A stretch of 6,325 bases of DNA from NCBI GenBank assembly GCA_020344295.1, contig CP070819.1, positions 1,427,769 through 1,434,093 on the forward strand. The letters run 5' to 3'. Source of the DNA: Dehalococcoidia bacterium (GTDB lineage Bacteria > Chloroflexota > Dehalococcoidia > SZUA-161). Under the pieces are notes generated by a model. That model saw nothing but the letters and a program-made list of their open reading frames with translations. It was not told the origin of the DNA and did no database searches. Positions 5,631 through 6,325 of this stretch are shown piece by piece. The translations under genes and the position numbers were made by a program. The stretch's first letter is position 1; every line of letters begins with the position of its first letter.

Positions 5631-6116
5631 ATGTATGCGAATAGTAGAATGCTATTACTAATATTGCTGATGGTAACTTGCGTCTTGATATTCGGATGTA
5701 GTAACGGTGGAGATGTTATCACCCCACTGATTTCGCCTACATCTATATCAATATCTAGTCCTGAAGATGTTGTTCATTCGTTTTTAGCTGCTATTGATGC
5801 ATTGGATGCTGAAGCTGTTGCACAGCATTTCATACGAGAACGACGCAATGATATGCTTGATAGAAGCGAACACATATTTAGTCAGGTTGAGGATATTTCC
5901 ATATCCAATTTAAGTACAGATTTAGTCTCAGAATCTGACAGAGAGGCTATGGTACAAGCTAACTACGACTGGACATTCTTCATTACATCTGGCGGGCAGA
6001 GGAGTAGTCACAGACGAGAACTGATGGATTTGGTAAAAGAAAATGGGGAATGGCTTTTAAGACTGGTTACGGCCATACCTGAAGATACGCCATCTGCTCA
6101 GGGTAGCGAAGAGTAA
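5631..6116 (+). CDS. Putative lipoprotein with NTF2-like (DUF4878-type) domain
   Basis: A 161-residue predicted exported lipoprotein. The signal has Arg6, a hydrophobic core LLLILLMVTCVLIF (8-21) and lipobox I-F-G-C with the lipidated Cys23, then a Ser/Thr/Pro-rich linker (about 24-43). The globular part begins SPEDVVHSFLAAIDALDAEAVAQHF (43-67), a helical pair typical of NTF2-like/DUF4878 lipoproteins, and ends with strands around YDWTFFIT (112-119) and NGEWLLRLV (138-146), consistent with that cone-shaped fold. Function unknown; such domains often bind small ligands or cell-wall partners. ATG 5631 is preferred over TTG 5619 because GGAAAA lies 5' of it and little precedes the TTG; ATG 5649 is also possible and would keep the signal. 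Codons are much richer in A and T than in the neighbouring genes, which suggests a different origin. It is divergent from the EthD-like gene. Confidence 0.72.
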   Translation: MYANSRMLLLILLMVTCVLIFGCSNGGDVITPLISPTSISISSPEDVVHSFLAAIDALDAEAVAQHFIRERRNDMLDRSEHIFSQVEDISISNLSTDLVSESDREAMVQANYDWTFFITSGGQRSSHRRELMDLVKENGEWLLRLVTAIPEDTPSAQGSEE

Positions 6117-6125
6117 CAAGTAGAT

Positions 6126-6263
6126 ATGGACGTAATTCAATTTATAATTAGTGACTATTACGTGGACTTCTTGACTGTACCTAATGCAGCTGGTCTACTA
6201 ACACCGGAAGGGGAGTATGCTTTGATATATTGCAACTCAAGTCTCACTGGAGAAAACGGCTAA
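6126..6263 (+). CDS. Possible 45-residue protein, unrecognised
   Basis: A short open frame beginning MDVIQFIISDYYVDFLT and ending in TAA, 9 bases after the lipoprotein gene and similarly A+T-rich. The ribosome binding site is poor (only AAGTAGAT before the ATG). I recognise no family. It may be a small translated gene, a decayed fragment, or chance. Confidence 0.2.
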   Translation: MDVIQFIISDYYVDFLTVPNAAGLLTPEGEYALIYCNSSLTGENG

Positions 6264-6277
6264 GTCTCTCTGCTCGC

Positions 6278-6297
6278 TGTGGATGATAACATCCACA
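6278..6297 (+). terminator. Perfect 8-bp hairpin downstream of the lipoprotein gene
   Basis: TGTGGATG (6278-6285), loop ATAA, CATCCACA (6290-6297). A stable tetraloop hairpin without a T-run, immediately before a larger palindrome. It may help end transcription from the left or may be part of the repeat element at the window edge. Confidence 0.4.
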
Positions 6298-6299
6298 TG

Positions 6300-6325
6300 T
6301 AGGGGCGGTTCGCGAACCGCCCCTA
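6300..6325. repeat. 26-bp perfect palindrome, probable dispersed palindromic repeat cut by the window edge
   Basis: TAGGGGCGGTTCG (6300-6312) is the exact reverse complement of 6313-6325, giving a G+C-rich perfect palindrome centred on TTCGCGAA. The base pair before it (TG at 6298-6299) suggests the symmetry may continue past the edge. GGGGCGG...CCGCCCC palindromes of this kind are familiar as dispersed intergenic repeats in some bacterial genomes (REP/MITE-like). As RNA it would form a strong hairpin and could also act as a terminator. Confidence 0.65.

Noticed and set aside
1..6325. CRISPR array, tRNA or rRNA genes
   Set aside because: No regularly spaced repeats, no tRNA cloverleaf pattern and no rRNA-like sequence were noticed on reading both strands.

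Overview
The window is about 6.3 kb of bacterial, mid-GC DNA. Rubrerythrin-like, SagB-type nitroreductase and methionine sulfoxide reductase genes sit close together, and one gene appears to encode a selenoprotein. That fits an anaerobic or microaerophilic bacterium that makes selenocysteine. The EthD-like small protein, the HAE3-type RND transporter and the alkyltransferase-like protein recall Chloroflexota (Dehalococcoidia-like) genomes, but this assignment is recognition only and weak.

Layout. (1) Positions 1-2283, plus strand: the C-terminal three quarters of an MMPL/RND exporter (its 5' end lies outside the window), then an alkyltransferase-like (ATL/MGMT-fold) protein that lacks the acceptor cysteine. 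(2) 2357-2860, minus strand: a stand-alone ferritin-like (rubrerythrin-type) diiron protein, convergent with the ATL gene. (3) 3003-4974, minus strand: a compact three-gene unit in the order msrB, msrA, SagB/ThcOx-type dehydrogenase, with gaps of 3 and 10 bases. (4) 5197-5529, minus strand: a small dimeric alpha-beta-barrel (EthD-like) protein with a good promoter and ribosome binding site. (5) 5631-6116, plus strand: an A+T-rich lipoprotein with a probable NTF2-like fold. After it comes a possible 45-residue reading frame, then an 8-bp hairpin, and a 26-bp perfect palindrome that runs into the right edge of the window.

The main result is msrA. An automatic gene call would start it at 4332, after the active site, and leave a separate 67-residue 'hypothetical' reading frame in front. 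The two pieces are in the same frame and are separated by one TGA (4365-4363) followed by ten sense codons. The TGA stands exactly where the catalytic cysteine of the MsrA GCFWG motif belongs, giving G-U-F-W-G. Directly after it is a perfect 6-bp hairpin with a GGU-containing apex, at the distance expected of a bacterial SECIS element. I therefore annotate one selenoprotein gene, 3772-4566. It also has two plausible translation starts. The outer one adds a lipoprotein-like membrane signal. The inner one, 102 bases downstream, has a near-perfect Shine-Dalgarno sequence and would give a cytosolic enzyme.

Functionally the minus-strand block looks like oxidative damage defence. MsrA and MsrB repair the S and R epimers of methionine sulfoxide, the ferritin-like protein may handle peroxide or iron, and the flavin-dependent SagB-type enzyme is of unknown substrate.
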